Below, one piece after another: positions 39,786-51,400 of a stretch of DNA of 64,000 nt. The stretch comes from Crambe crambe (lineage: Eukaryota > Porifera > Demospongiae > Poecilosclerida > Crambeidae). Within the stretch, counting starts at the first letter, position 1. The number at the start of each line of letters is the position of its first letter. Location: contig OZ004583.1 of the NCBI GenBank assembly GCA_963924555.1, positions 1,831,501 through 1,895,500 of the forward strand, given 5' to 3'. Under the pieces are notes generated by a model, which was not told the DNA's origin, searched no databases, and worked only from the letters and a program-made list of their open reading frames with translations. The position numbers and the translations under genes are program-made.

Positions 39786-40009
39786 TCACTTTTTATTTAG
39801 AAGAAATTTTTTGCACTTATAGAAATAGTAACAGGATAATTCATCACGAACATAAAGAGATCCATCAAGTTTATGAGCTAGCTAGCTTCCTATTCTATGC
39901 ATGGTGAAACCTATAGCTACATATGTGTAATGACATCTACGCATGCACTGTAAAAACAGAAGCATTACACTAAATGTCCCAATACAAATATATATGTATG
40001 CACACACTC

Positions 40010-40205
40010 TAGCTAAGTATGCAGTGTACACTAAAATTAATATATCAGTCCCTATACACACACTATAGGCAGTATAGCTAAGTGTGCAGTGTACACTAAA
40101 ATTAATATATCAGTCCCTATACACACACTATAGGCAGTATAGCTAAGTGTGCAGTGTACACTAAGTCCCCTATATTCAAACTATAGCTATAAGTGCATGT
40201 GCAGT
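40010..40205. repeat. 60-bp tandem triplication
   Basis: Three copies of AGCTAAGTGTGCAGTGTACA followed by CTAAAATTAATATATCAGTC and CCTATACACACACTATAGGC; two are almost identical and the third is truncated. Confidence 0.8.
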
Positions 40206-40544
40206 GTACACTTTCATTTTAGTGTGTGCACAAGACCATACAAAAGGGCTAGCAAGCTATAGCAAGTTTTAGGCTGTGGGACTGCAAGGGCGAAAAGGTG
40301 GTTAGGTGAATACAAGGCCAAAAAAGGTGGTTAGGTGAGTTTATATGTACCAAGTTAATTATTTTACAGCCTGAGGGGAGTGCAGCTAGCTGCTGGAGCT
40401 ATAACTATAATTACATAGCTGAAATTATTATTATAGCTGGTGTAGGGACAGGGGTTCACATATGATTAATATTTCATTTACCCTTATTAGTTCGAGTGAA
40501 ATTTCACATAATTTCACTCCTACCTACTGCGCATGTGCAGACTA

Positions 40545-40680
40545 ACCGCAAGCTTGTTGGCTTCACGTTCTGGGTGGGAGGGGGTACATCCCCCTCTCGC
40601 ATCCTCCCCCCTACTGGCCTTATGGCCACACGTTCCATAAGCTTCCCCTCCAAGGTGAAATTCCTAGATGAAACCCTGCT
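40545..40680 (+). repeat. Interspersed repeat, copy 2
   Basis: Shares TTGGCTTCACG, GGGGGTACATCCCCCTCTCG, CATCCTCCC, AAATTCCTAGATGAAACCCT with the minus-strand copy at 28731-28862, in the same order. Confidence 0.7.
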
Positions 40681-40815
40681 TATCTAAGTGGATTGTCAGC
40701 CTAGTAGGCCACCGCTAGGCTGAAGTAAGTGTTCTGTGGCAAGCATTACACGTTCACATAAACAGCTTCCTATATGCAGCTGCCCGGCTGATACAAGTAA
40801 TCTACCAGGCAATCA

Positions 40816-40935
40816 CATGCTTTTTCGTGCAACTTGGGTATAATTGCATTGAAACTGTCTAAATTTTTGCCTCGTGCAATTACCTAGCCAGTTTCTCATG
40901 CAATTATACCCAAATTACACTCAAAAGCATGTAAT
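40816..40935. repeat. Foldback element in intergenic DNA
   Basis: ACATGCTTTTTCGTGCAACT, TGGGTATAATTGCATTGAAACTG-type left arm pairs with CAGTTTCTCATGCAATTATA, CCCAAATTACACTCAAAAGCATGT-type right arm. No coding capacity. Confidence 0.65.
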
Positions 40936-41499
40936 TACTTATACTAATTTCCTAATTAAGGTGCTAGTATAATTATAGTTCCCATGATATTGTGCACTCC
41001 ACAGCTGTGTCCCAGCCACTGCAGATGATTTAGTCCAGGCAGCAATAACCAGAGAGCTATACGGTAGCCTATGAATTAAAATCTCCTTGCAAAACTAGAG
41101 CATTCAGAAGCTAGAGCTCAATAAAGTGAATATTATAACCACATGTAGATTATGCTCTTCCTTCCTTCCTTCCTTCCTTTCTTTCTTTCTTTCTTTCTTT
41201 TTTGTTTTGTTTGTTGGGGTACCATAGGAGGCTGGCATTCTTCTAAGTTAGAGCAATTCATTCTGAAAAAGAACCAATACACTGCTGTGTCACACAAAGT
41301 GAGCATTATAGCTAGCTATGTCTAGCTACATTCAGACCCCAATAGTTACCTGTATAGCTACATACAAGCTACATACATGTAGGTAGCTAAATAAATTGTG
41401 CAATGGAATTTCTCAATGCTAACATCCCTTATGAGTCTTACACCTACTAGTACTGCGTGGGGGAAATATTAACTCTTATGGGGGAAGCCTTTTGGATAA

Positions 41500-42700
41500 G
41501 CCAATTCACACTGGTGAAAGCTACGTATATGCCTGCCTATACATTAGCCACTTAAAACAGTACAGATGCTAGATGCTGTGGTGAAAGCTATGCCTATACA
41601 TTAGCCACTTCACTTTATACAGATGCTAATGGTGAATGCCATGCTTATACATTAGCCACTTCACTTAATGAAATAGTATACAGATGCTGTATGCTTATAC
41701 ATTAGCCACTTCACTTCATTATGAATGCTGAGCTATCTTCTATATTAGCCACTTTACTTAATGAAATAGTACAGATGCTGTGGTGAAGCTATGCCTATAC
41801 ATTAGCCACTTCACTTAATAAAACAGTACAGATGTTGTGGTGAAAGCTATCTCAATATATAAGCCACTTCACTTAATAAAACAGTATGCCTATACATTAC
41901 CAAATAGATGCCGTGGTGAAAGCTATACCTATAAACAGTACAGATGCTATGGTAAAAGCTATACATTAGCCACTTAACAGATGCCGTGGTGAAAGGTATA
42001 CCTATAAACAGTACAGATGCTATGGTAAAAGCTATACATTAGCCACTTAACAGATGCCGTGGTGAAAGGTATACCTATAAACAGTACAGATGCTATGGTA
42101 AAAGCTATACATTAGCCACTTAACAGATGCCGTGGTGAAAGGTATACCTATAAACAGTACAGATGCTATGGTAAAAGCTATACATTAGCCACTTAACAGA
42201 TGCCGTGGTGAAAGGTATACCTATAAACAGTACAGATGCTATGGTAAAAGCTATACATTAGCCACTTAACAGATGCCGTGGTGAAAGGTATACCTATAAA
42301 CAGTACAGATGCTATGGTAAAAGCTATACATTAGCCACTTAACAGATGCCGTGGTGAAAGGTATACCTATAAACAGTACAGATGCTATGGTAAAAGCTAT
42401 AATTAGCTATGTCTATACATTATATAGCCACTTAACAGATGCTGTGGTGAAAGATTTTGTTTGTGCAAGTGTTTATGTAGTTGTAATAATAATCAGTCTA
42501 TACAAATTCTAAGAACTCAAGCATTAATTTATTTGGTGAGGCAGACAGCCTCATTACAATATGCATGCCTAGCTACACATTAGCCACTTGTACAGATGCT
42601 GTGGTGAAAGCTATACATTACCCACTTCACTTAATAAAACAGTACAGATGCTATGCCTATACATTAGGCACTTAATAAAACAGTACGCTGTGTTTCATTG
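41500..42700. repeat. 73-bp satellite-like array with decayed flanks
   Basis: Six near-identical 73-bp units start (at CATTAGCCACTTAACAGATG) at 41964, 42037, 42110, 42183, 42256 and 42329. Each contains a double theme: GATGCCGTGGTGAAAGGTAT and GATGCTATGGTAAAAGCTAT. Both sides hold more diverged copies of the same words, as expected when unequal exchange homogenises only the middle. Confidence 0.85.
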
Positions 42701-42954
42701 TAGCTATCACTTTATGAAAGTAGAGTATATAAATTTTCACATTGAAATGGAGATTATAGCTAGCTACCCCCCTCCTGATGAGATCTATATATACAGTACA
42801 TGTATATATGCATGCTTAATTGCTTCTGAATGCTAGTGTTAAAGGAGAATTTTATTCTACAATTACAGATAGGTTTAATTATTAACTAGGAAGTTTCCAT
42901 TAATTTTTTCATTACTCTCGTTCATATTATTTTTATACACTAAAAAAGCAGAGG

Positions 42955-45900
42955 ATGGCTAATACAGCTGCAATGATGTTTGTGGTTTCATTCTTGCTGG
43001 TGACTCCGACTCAGTCTGTGATCAAAATAGCAGCAGATGACTCACTACCTGAGGGGAATGAAACACTCCAGTACTACCTGTGCACAGATAACCAGCTGGA
43101 ATCTGACACAACCTTGATGCTCTCTCCAGGCACACACAGCATAGATCAAGGTCCCTCCTGCACTACTACAAACATTAACAACTTAACCATCACGTCCTCA
43201 GAGTGGGCTCATATCATTTGCAGTTCCAAGATTGAAAGACGACGAAACTTCATCTTCCTCAACATGACTAACTTGACGATTAAGAACATCAGAATTAGTG
43301 ATTGTGGAAGCCAAATTCCTCAGGAATTACTCAGCTATGTTAATACATTAATTCATCTCACCCCAAGGAGTCTGATGGTATTTCTTTTCAGTCATGTAAC
43401 AAATCTCCACCTCTTCAATGTTGTAATCACAAAGTCACTTTGTTCTGGTATTGTTGCGATCGATCTCAGAGGTGATACAGAGTTACAGAATGTGTCCCTG
43501 ACTTACCACCACTCTGGGACAGGTGCCGTATTTATATACACTGACCTTTCTTTAAACAATGCTCAACCTGAACAACAAACATCCCTCACCATCAGTAATT
43601 CAAACATCAGTAAGAACAATGTATCCACAGAACCTGATGGATTCTTCGGGTCCATCTTTAGGAGTGGCCAGGGAAACTTTACAATCAATAAAATACCTTT
43701 CATCACAGCCACAGGATTGGGCTTCCATTTAACCCCCAACACTTACAATGTTACCATTCGTATTCTCTCCACAATCTTTTCAGAGAACTCTGGTTATTAC
43801 TCTCCTTTGGCCTTCTTCCTGTACAATGCAGCACAAACTGTACATGCTGAAATAAAGAATTGTCATTTTCATGACAATAGAGCAAGACGGGGAGGGGCTA
43901 TGATGCTAGTAATAGTTAGCTCACACTCAGCTTCATTCCGAGAATATTCTAATGTACATGAGGTTCTAAGTGTGTACAACACATGGTTCATCAACAATTC
44001 GGCTTCAGTAGGGGGTGGAGCTGTGTACTTATATCACACCCCTCAGGATATCTCAGATTACAGAGCTGTATGTGATAATGTCACATTCACAGGGAACTGG
44101 GGTGAAGCTAGAGGAAGCATCTTTGAAATAAACACTGAGCTGACCACCACTATCACCAGAAAAAACTTCCATTTTCTGATGAATGATGTAATAGCATTCG
44201 ACAATACACCCCTCAATGATAACACTCTTTCCTCCAATATTGTTGGCAACAAAGGCCTCTTCATCTTCCTTCGAGTGTTCAATGTCACTGTCACTGGTTC
44301 CAGTCACACTGGTAGTGTGTTTTCCCACAACTCTCTAAGTGTCTTCCTGATGTTCAGGAGTAACCTTTACCTCCATGGCCAAATTGTGTTCTCGGACAAC
44401 AGGGCAATGAAAGGAGGTGCCATCAGTCTCTATTACTACTCAGTACTCTTTTTTCTAGAAGGATCCAGGATCAACTTCACTCGTAATTTAGCCTTGGATG
44501 TTGGTGGTGCTATTTATGCTGAGTTACCCTTACAAGGAGTAATCCACACTTGCATCCTTCGGATCCTTGGTCCAAGCTTGAAGTCGAATAAGAGTCTAAT
44601 CAATTCTTTGGATGTTAGGCTATACTTTGAGGACAATGTTGCCATAAAAGGGGGGAATTCCATTTATGTTAGCACTCTTTTTCCCTGCATCTACTTTTCA
44701 GATTTATACGCTAAAATTAGTAACAGATACAAAGAGCTTTCCATCATTAAATTTCAATCAATTAATAACCCTCTATCTGAAATTGCTTTCTTTCCCTACC
44801 ATGTTTGTCTTTGTCCAAACAAAGTAATTTATAGTACAGAATGTGTTCCTACTTTTGGTGGCTTCACTGCTATCCCTGGACAGAAATTCATGATTCCTTT
44901 ATATGCTACAGACACTGACTCCAACCCGGTCAGTTCAGTGATCATAGTGAATGTTGGTGACAGTGACCACATGTTGGGAAGCACCCAAAAGATCAGAGAA
45001 CTGCATGCTGGTGCGTGTACACAACTGGACTTCAACCTTCACGGAGAAGAGCACACAAACACTTCTCTTTTTCTTTTTGTCCAAGAAGGACCAGGAACAG
45101 AAAACAAGCTGCAAGTAAATGTTTATCTCCAAGGCTGCCCTCCTGGCTTCATATCCACCTTTCAAGGTAAAAATAGTTCATGTTCTTGCAGTCCTTTTGT
45201 TCTGGATGTGATTAAAACCACTTGTAATCTTGAGAATTATACTGTGAGCAGACCTCCAAACTCCTGGCCAGGGTTTTTCAATCAGAGCATCTCATATGTA
45301 GAGACTTGTCCCCCTGGTTACTGCAAGAATTCCAAAATTGTCGACCTCACTCAGAAAGACCCTCTATGCCAGCCTGGGAGGACAGGCATTCTCTGTGGGG
45401 AATGTAAAGTTGACTTAAGTGTTGTGTTTGGGTCGTCCGAGTGTAGAAAGTGTTCCAACTTCAGCCTCTTCACCATCTTCTTGTATGCAGCAGTCGGGAT
45501 ACTCTTAGTCCTCCTCCTCTTTCTCCTCAATATCACCGTCTCACAGGGCACCATCAATGGACTCATCTTTTATGTCAACATTCTCAGTGCCAATGCAAAT
45601 GTCCTCTCAACTAGAGAGTTTCTCTTCATCTGGATCTCTTTCTTGAACTTTGAGCTTGGATTTCCATTGTGCTTCTATGATGGGATGGATGAGATAGCCA
45701 AGGCTGCTCTTCAGTGTATTTTCCCAGTCTACCTTTTGCTCATATGCACAGTCATCATTTTATCAAGTCGTTTCTCCAGCAAGATAACTCAGTTAATCTC
45801 TTCTCATGGAATCCAAGTTCTTGCTACACTGGTCTATCTCTCCTTCAGCAAGATGTTTCGCTATGCCATTGATATCTTATCATTTGCCACACTCAAGAGT

Positions 45901-46668
45901 AACAATACTACTGTTAAAGTTTGGTTATTCGATGGCAATGTAAATTACTTCGAAGGAGCACACACCATTATAGGAATAATCCCTGCAATGGTCACATTGC
46001 TCTTCATCACTCTCTTTATATTATCCATGCTCTTCCTCAAGAAAATCGAGCAGCACAGCATCAAACTGAAGCCCCTAATGGATGCTTATGCTGGTCCGTT
46101 CAAAGACAAGTACCGTTTCTGGATTGGGATCAGACTTCTCATTCTTACAGCAATGTACATGACTTCAACTATCTTGGGGACAGACAACTCTACACTTTCC
46201 CTTCTCATACAACTGATTTTTCTGGTCTTGTTCATGGTTCTAGTAGCTGCTGTCAAGCCATTTAGGAAGCAGCTAGTGAACTTGCTGGACCTCTTCTTCA
46301 CGTTTGACTTACTTGTGATACTCATACTACTTGTCTATTCTACGATGGATGTTAGCTTGAATGGTCTTGATCATGCTGTCACCTTTTTTATCTCCCTGGC
46401 TTTTGTTGCATTCGTCCTTCTTATTGGCTATCATGTATTGGGAGCACTCTATAGTGTCCCTAAAGTGAGGGAAAAGTGCAAACAACTGGTCTTAAGACTA
46501 AGAGGAAGATTCAAAGCGATCACATCTCTGCGTAAAAAGCAGAAGCCAACTGATACTGGTACCATCGGTATCGATAGTCTTGATGACGACAGCAAGCGCA
46601 TGCCCAGTCAAAGCACTGTGTCAATGGATACATTTGTAGAGTTGCGGGAGCCGTTGATTGATTCCTAA
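42955..46668 (+). CDS. Single-exon membrane protein: beta-helix ectodomain plus about nine membrane spans
   Basis: One uninterrupted 1237-residue frame. Residues 1-22 form a signal peptide (hydrophobic MMFVVSFLLV, then TPTQS). The extracellular part to about 610 shows repeats typical of right-handed beta-helix/Pmp-like proteins: CHFHDNRARRGGAMM, WFINNSASVGGGAVYL, VFSDNRAMKGGAISLY, NFTRNLALDVGGAIYAE, YFEDNVAIKGGNSIYV, plus many N-glycosylation sites. A Cys-rich neck follows (CPPGFISTFQGK, TCPPGYC, GRTGILCGECKVDLS). From about 838 there are some nine hydrophobic spans, with PLMDAYAGPFKDKYRFW between two of them, then a basic and Ser-rich cytosolic tail from about 1167. I infer a cell-surface receptor or sensor. 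I recall similar proteins as a large sponge family without a named function. The lack of introns contrasts with all neighbours. Confidence 0.85.
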   Translation: MANTAAMMFVVSFLLVTPTQSVIKIAADDSLPEGNETLQYYLCTDNQLESDTTLMLSPGTHSIDQGPSCTTTNINNLTITSSEWAHIICSSKIERRRNFIFLNMTNLTIKNIRISDCGSQIPQELLSYVNTLIHLTPRSLMVFLFSHVTNLHLFNVVITKSLCSGIVAIDLRGDTELQNVSLTYHHSGTGAVFIYTDLSLNNAQPEQQTSLTISNSNISKNNVSTEPDGFFGSIFRSGQGNFTINKIPFITATGLGFHLTPNTYNVTIRILSTIFSENSGYYSPLAFFLYNAAQTVHAEIKNCHFHDNRARRGGAMMLVIVSSHSASFREYSNVHEVLSVYNTWFINNSASVGGGAVYLYHTPQDISDYRAVCDNVTFTGNWGEARGSIFEINTELTTTITRKNFHFLMNDVIAFDNTPLNDNTLSSNIVGNKGLFIFLRVFNVTVTGSSHTGSVFSHNSLSVFLMFRSNLYLHGQIVFSDNRAMKGGAISLYYYSVLFFLEGSRINFTRNLALDVGGAIYAELPLQGVIHTCILRILGPSLKSNKSLINSLDVRLYFEDNVAIKGGNSIYVSTLFPCIYFSDLYAKISNRYKELSIIKFQSINNPLSEIAFFPYHVCLCPNKVIYSTECVPTFGGFTAIPGQKFMIPLYATDTDSNPVSSVIIVNVGDSDHMLGSTQKIRELHAGACTQLDFNLHGEEHTNTSLFLFVQEGPGTENKLQVNVYLQGCPPGFISTFQGKNSSCSCSPFVLDVIKTTCNLENYTVSRPPNSWPGFFNQSISYVETCPPGYCKNSKIVDLTQKDPLCQPGRTGILCGECKVDLSVVFGSSECRKCSNFSLFTIFLYAAVGILLVLLLFLLNITVSQGTINGLIFYVNILSANANVLSTREFLFIWISFLNFELGFPLCFYDGMDEIAKAALQCIFPVYLLLICTVIILSSRFSSKITQLISSHGIQVLATLVYLSFSKMFRYAIDILSFATLKSNNTTVKVWLFDGNVNYFEGAHTIIGIIPAMVTLLFITLFILSMLFLKKIEQHSIKLKPLMDAYAGPFKDKYRFWIGIRLLILTAMYMTSTILGTDNSTLSLLIQLIFLVLFMVLVAAVKPFRKQLVNLLDLFFTFDLLVILILLVYSTMDVSLNGLDHAVTFFISLAFVAFVLLIGYHVLGALYSVPKVREKCKQLVLRLRGRFKAITSLRKKQKPTDTGTIGIDSLDDDSKRMPSQSTVSMDTFVELREPLIDS

Positions 46669-48498
46669 CAGTGTTTTTTTTTTGTTTGGTTTTGTTTAGA
46701 TAATGTGCAGCCATAGACTATTATACACACACAGTTATGCAACTGATTTTTAATAGTAGCTTTATAGGAAGTACATAGTCAGCTACGTACATGATGTAGC
46801 TCATGAACTTGATTTGATTCTCTTGTGATAAATTATCATGCTACATTTTTATGATAACTTTTTAATTTCTCTAAAACTATCAACACCCCTAAAGTCCAAA
46901 AAGCTAAAGGGAAGGAGCATCTGAAGTGATCTTGGTAGTGATACACATCGGGCACGTGTGTATATTCACTGTCAGGCCTTGGTAGCCTCAAGTCAACTGC
47001 CTGTAAGTCTATTGAGCTAGCCTATCATTACCTTATTACCTAGAGAAACTGCTTAATTAGCTAGTGAGTACAGCCAGCTTGATCTTGTTTCAATAGTGCT
47101 ATATCGCATCATAACTAGTAAGATAACGGCCATCTCTAGATATAAGTGTTTGGTTGAACGTTTGACCTTTGACCCTGGTATTCTGAGCATGCGCAGTGAA
47201 AACAACAACCCTGGCCTGGCTCAACTACAGAGGTTTTACTGTGGATTGCAGGTTGCTTGACACTAGTACTTCAGCCAGCAAGGTCACATGGACCAATCAG
47301 ATTCATGCTGACATCATTGCCTGCAAATCTGATTGGTCCATGTGACCTCGGTGGCTGAAGTACTAGTGTCAAGCAACCTGCAATCCACAATAGGGAATCT
47401 TGCAAAAATTGGTCATCAGGCGTCCGACTACTACGCATGCGCACTGCTTGATTTTTGAAATTGTGCTCAGATTTGGAAAGGACTTTAGAGAAGTAAGCTT
47501 TGAAGAGCTAGCTAGTGACTGTTCTAGTATAGTTCTAACCTATTAGCATGCCATTCACCTTCTCCGGTGAGATTTTCGAGGCTCAAAAGTTGAGCATGCG
47601 CGAGAATGCACACTCAGCATTTTGCAAGATTCCCTAAAACCTCTGTAGCTTCTGTCCAAGCCAGCTGTTCCCCACCCATCAAAGAACTGAGGCATCCACA
47701 CTGTAGCTTCAGTGAGGCTTGCACACACACATATCTAACTCACCTAGCTATACCTAGTAGGTATGGTATGTGACAGTTTATTTCCTCTTCCTGACAGCTT
47801 CTCTCTTCTTGTTTCTTCTACACTTACTAACTTGCTTACTTATATGACTTCTAGCTACTTAGCTAATGCATGCTGGGAGCGTATTTAGTGTGTGTTGGGG
47901 GTGGGTATGCTGTGTGGTGTTACATGTTCTGAAAGGTTAGTTGTGTGTAGAGGAGAAGTTCGTCACTCATTAGCTATAGCGAGATTATGCAGTTCTGATT
48001 GTCTTGGTCTGATCTACTTTGCTCTTTCTTAGAGAATATTGTTATTACTGAGAAAGTGTAAGCGATAAGCAAGACAGACTTGAAGCCCGAGTATTGCTAG
48101 CTTCAGCTAGCTACAGCTATCTTTATAATATGTTCATTATTGACATGCAGTAGCTCATTACCCTTGAAAGTTAGCTACTTCAATAAGGCATAGACAAGTC
48201 CACTACACATATGATTTCATTTTCTTGGAATCTTTCTGTGAAGATTTATAATGATATTAGCTATAGCTAATGAATTGATATTAGCTAGCAAGCTAACTAG
48301 CTAGCTATACATTTTGCAAGGAAAAAAAAAATTCACACAAAAAACTGAATCTATATAGCTGCTCAGTACAGTGTGCTCATTTTAATACTCTATATACAAT
48401 ACATGCATGCCAATATAGTTCAAGAAATCACTGCTATAAATATTAATTAGCTATTACTGCTATTATTTGCATGAATATTAATTCTAATCACATGATTG
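46669..48498. other. Intergenic region between beta-helix gene and SLMAP
   Basis: Apart from the nested foldback elements at 47205-47672, it is AT-rich unique-looking sequence with frequent TAGCTAGC words; the SLMAP 3' UTR must lie at its right end. No gene or RNA was recognised. Confidence 0.55.
47205..47672. mobile_element. Two foldback elements inserted in the centre of a third
   Basis: The outer arms CTACAGAGGTTTT (about 47225-47237) and AAAACCTCTGTAG (about 47634-47647) are split. Between them lie element 1 (about 47238-47391; arms CTGTGGATTGCAGGTTGCTT and inverse) and element 2 (about 47392-47634; ends GGGAATCTTGCAAAA and TTTTGCAAGATTCCC). Each is bounded by TA, as for Tc1/mariner insertions. 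Removing both leaves one TA at the centre of an exact palindrome. Confidence 0.75.
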
Positions 48499-51400
48499 TT
48501 ACATGAGCCACGAAGCCAGGGCAACTCCGATGGACACCAGGGCTATGATGGTCAATATTCGTACATGCTGGAGAAAAAGATAGAGATTAACCATGAGATG
48601 CAGTATGGAATAGTTACACATGCAGCTAAGTAAGTTAAAATGACCACAGTTCCACAAATCACCTGTTACAGTCAAAATTAATGAGATATTAAACTTTATA
48701 GGGAGTAAAAAATGAAATATTTCGCGACAGGTTGACAATTCCATTGAAAAGATGGCAATAAACCATGCAGATGAAAAGAAAAATTAAAAAGAAGGCAAGT
48801 TAGAGACATAATAATCATCATAGATTCACAATGATCTGAAGGGGATAAGGAGAGAGAAAGATTTGAGATGTGTGAGTGTGTGAGAGCTGTGAGCTATGAT
48901 TAGGATTGATGAACATGTAGGACATGATGGGCACAAGGACTTGCTGTGAGGATTGATACGACTTGATACAATATACAATATATGATTTGAGGGTGAAAGA
49001 AGTCATCAATGCAAATATGCATGCCAGTCCCAGCTCAGGTAGAAATCAAATAACTAATTCTTAGCTCCATAACTCATGATTACTAGTAGCCTAACATTGA
49101 TTATGATAATTATTTGATTTCTACCTGGGACCACTGCATACAGTTTTGAGGACCATGGATCATGGTATGACCTACGATCTAAAGGCTGAGGTTTATTATT
49201 GCCCTACAAAGCATGTACTATGATTTAAAGAGGGGGGGGGGGGGGGGGGGGGGGAAAGAAAAAAAGAGAGATGAAAATACAGATAGAGCAGGTTCGATGT
49301 GACCCATACATGACCTGATGGGACGAGGAAAGGAGCTGTATACACACGATATGTACATTCGTATGCATGTATGATGGTGACACACTAGTAAGAGATGACT
49401 CATTTGCTGAATGAAGGACATCATCGAGATGATCTATGATCTGATGTGGTGACGGTTGATATGCACATACACGAAATGAAGGAAGCAATGCACTGACATT
49501 CCATACAAGTGAAGAAATCAGAGAGTGAAGAATGGAGATCACAGCTAGATGAACTCGAAATATTTGTGCACGTACATATATAAGAATGAAAGAGTACAGA
49601 GAGAAAAAGAGCTGAAGGTGCAATACGTGAAAGAAAATACCTCAAGGTGTTCAAGAGGTATTCTATAGTCGGAAGAAAGAATGAAGAAGGTATTATATGA
49701 AAAGAAAAAGAGCTGAAGGAAGAGGTATTCTACAGTCAGGGTTAATTCTGACTCTCTCTACCTGCTCCTCCTCTTCGATGCGCCGAAGAGTTGCAAGTGA
49801 CCTGGAAGAATACAGACGTTCAGAGGAAGAAGAGCTACAAACCTTCTGCACTCCAGTTTGTTGTGTCACAGACTTCTGCTCGTCTATTCTTCTTTCTAGA
49901 GTCTCATTAGTGACCATAAGTTCTTTATTCTGGGGGGAGGAACAAAACATAAAGATGGCAATTAGTGGATCTATTTATGTAGCCTCACCATTGTCTTGAT
50001 CTTGATGTTCTCTGCTAACTGAACAGTGTATCTCTCATTGATTTTAGACAGTTCACCCTCTAATCTCTCATTTGCTTCTTGCATCTTTTTGCATTCCAAA
50101 TCACAGCTGAAGGAATATAAGTAATTCATGTATTTTAGCTGTTTTTAAAAGACCACTTCCCTATTAAAGACCACCTCCCTATTAAAGATCACTTCCCTAT
50201 TAAAGACCACCTCCCTATTAAAGGCCACTTCCCTATTAAAGGCCACTTCCCTATTAAAGACCACTTCCCTATTAAAGACCACCTCCCTATTAGGCCACCT
50301 CCCATTAAATATAAAGACCACCTCCCTATTAGGCCACCTCCCATTAAATATAAAGACCACCTCCCTATTAAAGACCACCTCCCATTAAATATAAAGACCA
50401 CCTCCCTATTAAAGGCCACATCCCTATTAAAGACCACCTCCCTATTAGGCCACCTCCCATTAAATATAAAGACCACCTCCCTATTAAAGGCCACATCCCT
50501 ATTAAAGACCACCTCCCTATTAAAGACCACTTCCCTATTAAAGACCACCTCCCTATTAAAGGCCATTCGGCAATGCTAGTTAATTATTACCTTTGTAGTC
50601 TAGACTGGTACGTAGTGACATCATCCTGAAGTGTGCTCAGTTCCTCTGCAGTAATCACAAAACGCAATTAACTGAAGGGACTACATACATTATTACTAGT
50701 GGTTGTCGCAGTTACGTTACATGGGCTATCTTCACACCTGTTAATCTGCCATATATAGCAAGATTAAACGAGTAGAGTCTACTAGATTGGTTATTCAGGG
50801 TATAAAGGAGGCTTAGATGTGGCCATTTGTTTAATATCATGTGGTTAGGTGAGAGGGGGTTGAATAGTTTTTGGTTTCCTACTTTTCAGTGCTGAGATAG
50901 CAGCCTCGGTATTTTCTTGAGGTGTGGCGTGTTTCTCCCGTATTGTCGCATCAACAGACTGTGGAGACAATCTACTACCTGCAGAAATTACATGGTGAGC
51001 TTATGGGTTGGGGGTGGGTCCTTTGAAAAAACTCTGGTCCATGGTGAGCTAACCACTAGATTTGAGAGTCTACAGGATTCTGTCCCAGAATTTCTTTTGG
51101 CCACACCCACTGATTGAGGCAAACAAGTGCGGTGGCAAAACTATTCATATTGTATTTACCTTGGAGTTGTTCTATTTTGTACACTGCTTCTCTCAGTGAG
51201 TTTTCAAGCACCTCAACTTGACCTATCAGTAAAGAAATAAGAAATGCTACCGTTAGAATAAGCAAGCAGTCCAGAAGAAATGAGTGAATTAAATTGGTAG
51301 TAGGAGAGTAAGAGTTGGGATAGGTAATGATCACTCGATTGCATCATCAGTGATATCAACAGGAATGCTAGGTACGATAAAATTATTGTGACATGGAGGT

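Larger units (their letters stand above)
38400..42954. other. Intergenic region between NOV-like gene and beta-helix membrane gene
   Basis: No gene can be supported. It carries a probable NOV-like first exon/promoter at 39440-39600, the hairpin at 39047-39068, a foldback at 39615-39785, a 60-bp triplication at 40010-40205, the interspersed repeat copy at 40545-40680, a foldback at 40816-40935, a (CCTT/CTTT) run at 41158-41203, and a 73-bp array at 41500-42700. Confidence 0.65.

Noticed and set aside
50145-50566. Minus-strand frames encoding NREVVF-type repeats
   Set aside because: The 18-bp minisatellite has a period divisible by three and no stop, so frames stay open; the segment is an intron between two good SLMAP exons.
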